Shown piece by piece: positions 14,577 to 14,834 of a stretch of 14,834 nucleotides of DNA (positions are counted from its first letter, which is position 1; every line of letters begins with the position of its first letter). The stretch is taken from NCBI GenBank assembly GCA_045648425.1, contig JAZRNV010000138.1, forward strand, positions 1 through 14,834, read 5' to 3'. The notes beneath the pieces are model-generated. The model did no database searches, was not told the DNA's origin, and was given only the letters and a program-made list of their open reading frames with translations. The DNA is from RGIG2206 sp045648425 (lineage in GTDB: Bacteria > Bacillota > Clostridia > Oscillospirales > Acutalibacteraceae). The translations under genes and the position numbers were made by a program.

Positions 14577-14579
14577 TAA

Positions 14580-14834
14580 TTAAATATTATCAAGTGCCTG
14601 TTTGATATCAGCGATAAGGTCCTCGGCATCCTCAATTCCGCAAGAGAAACGGATAAGGTCGCCCGAAATTCCTGCCGCTCTAAGCTCTTCCTCATTCATT
14701 TGACGATGGGTTGCATTTGCAGGATGCAAGCAGCAAGAACGAGCATCTGCAACATGGGTTTCGATAGCCGCAATCTTAAGTCCCTTCATAAAGGCTTCGG
14801 CAGCATCTCTTCCGCCCTTAACACCGAAGCTTAC
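14580..14834 (-). CDS. metY: O-acetylhomoserine aminocarboxypropyltransferase (sulfhydrylase), C-terminal part only
   Basis: The frame is open to the window edge, leaving the last 84 residues. It begins VSFGVKGGRDAAEAFMKGLK and contains ARSCCLHPANATHRQM, then GDLIRFSCGIEDAEDLIADI, which is the C-terminal domain of the PLP-dependent Cys/Met metabolism family. The substrate-binding Arg is in LIRFSCGIED, and HPANATH is the form seen in MetY-type O-acetylhomoserine sulfhydrylases. The Lys that binds PLP lies outside the window. It converts O-acetylhomoserine and sulfide to homocysteine, matching the acetyl-type MetA downstream. Cystathionine gamma-synthase is a close relative, so MetY is likely but not certain. 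Confidence 0.88.
   Translation of the reverse strand, partial: VSFGVKGGRDAAEAFMKGLKIAAIETHVADARSCCLHPANATHRQMNEEELRAAGISGDLIRFSCGIEDAEDLIADIKQALDNI

Noticed and set aside
14507..14579. SAM-responsive riboswitch in front of metA
   Set aside because: Only about 70 bp separate metY and metA and they are taken up by the terminator and ribosome site. Any such leader would be upstream of metY, outside the window.

Overview
The window looks like chromosomal DNA from a clostridial Firmicute, probably an Oscillospiraceae/Ruminococcaceae-type gut anaerobe. The evidence is the strong GGAGG-type ribosome sites, a T-box leader in front of hisS-aspS, the zapA / U32 / maf / mreBCD-pbp2 / minD / mgsA gene order, an acetyl-type MetA, and moderate GC (roughly 50-60 % in hand-counted lines of the main block). 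Every protein gene lies on the minus strand. The only plus-strand gene is a tRNA. I had no database access, so family names rest on motifs and recall.

Layout in minus-strand reading order, from right to left. (1) 14834-13586: the 3' end of metY (O-acetylhomoserine sulfhydrylase), a terminator, then metA of the acetyltransferase type and its terminator; together these give homoserine to homocysteine. (2) 13550-12800: a gene-poor junction. It holds tRNA-Pro(GGG) on the plus strand with a good promoter and a 20-bp terminator hairpin, an array of seven small palindromes joined by a conserved linker that flips orientation half way, a stretch resembling a decayed tRNA-Pro 3' half, and small hairpins and direct repeats. 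(3) 12799-5334: a cell-shape and division operon of zapA, a U32 (RlhA-like) protein, maf, mreB, mreC, mreD and mrdA (PBP2), tightly packed with overlaps or short gaps. (4) 5328-4080: a strong promoter, then a MinD-like ATPase and methylglyoxal synthase. (5) 4075-1: a T-box leader whose candidate specifier contains overlapping Asp (GAC) and His (CAT) codons, followed by hisS, aspS and a His-tailed COG0523/G3E GTPase cut by the window edge.

How the parts work together: MreB, MreC, MreD and PBP2 form the core of the elongation machinery, and ZapA stabilises the FtsZ ring. The MinD-like protein sits where many clostridia carry a minC-minD(-minE) group, but neither partner gene is here. HisRS and AspRS share one charging-sensitive leader. 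The most unusual material is the tRNA-Pro/metA junction: the oppositely oriented palindrome array, the tRNA-like relic beyond it, and the much lower GC of metA (about 38 % in hand-counted lines) suggest a site of past insertion or rearrangement.
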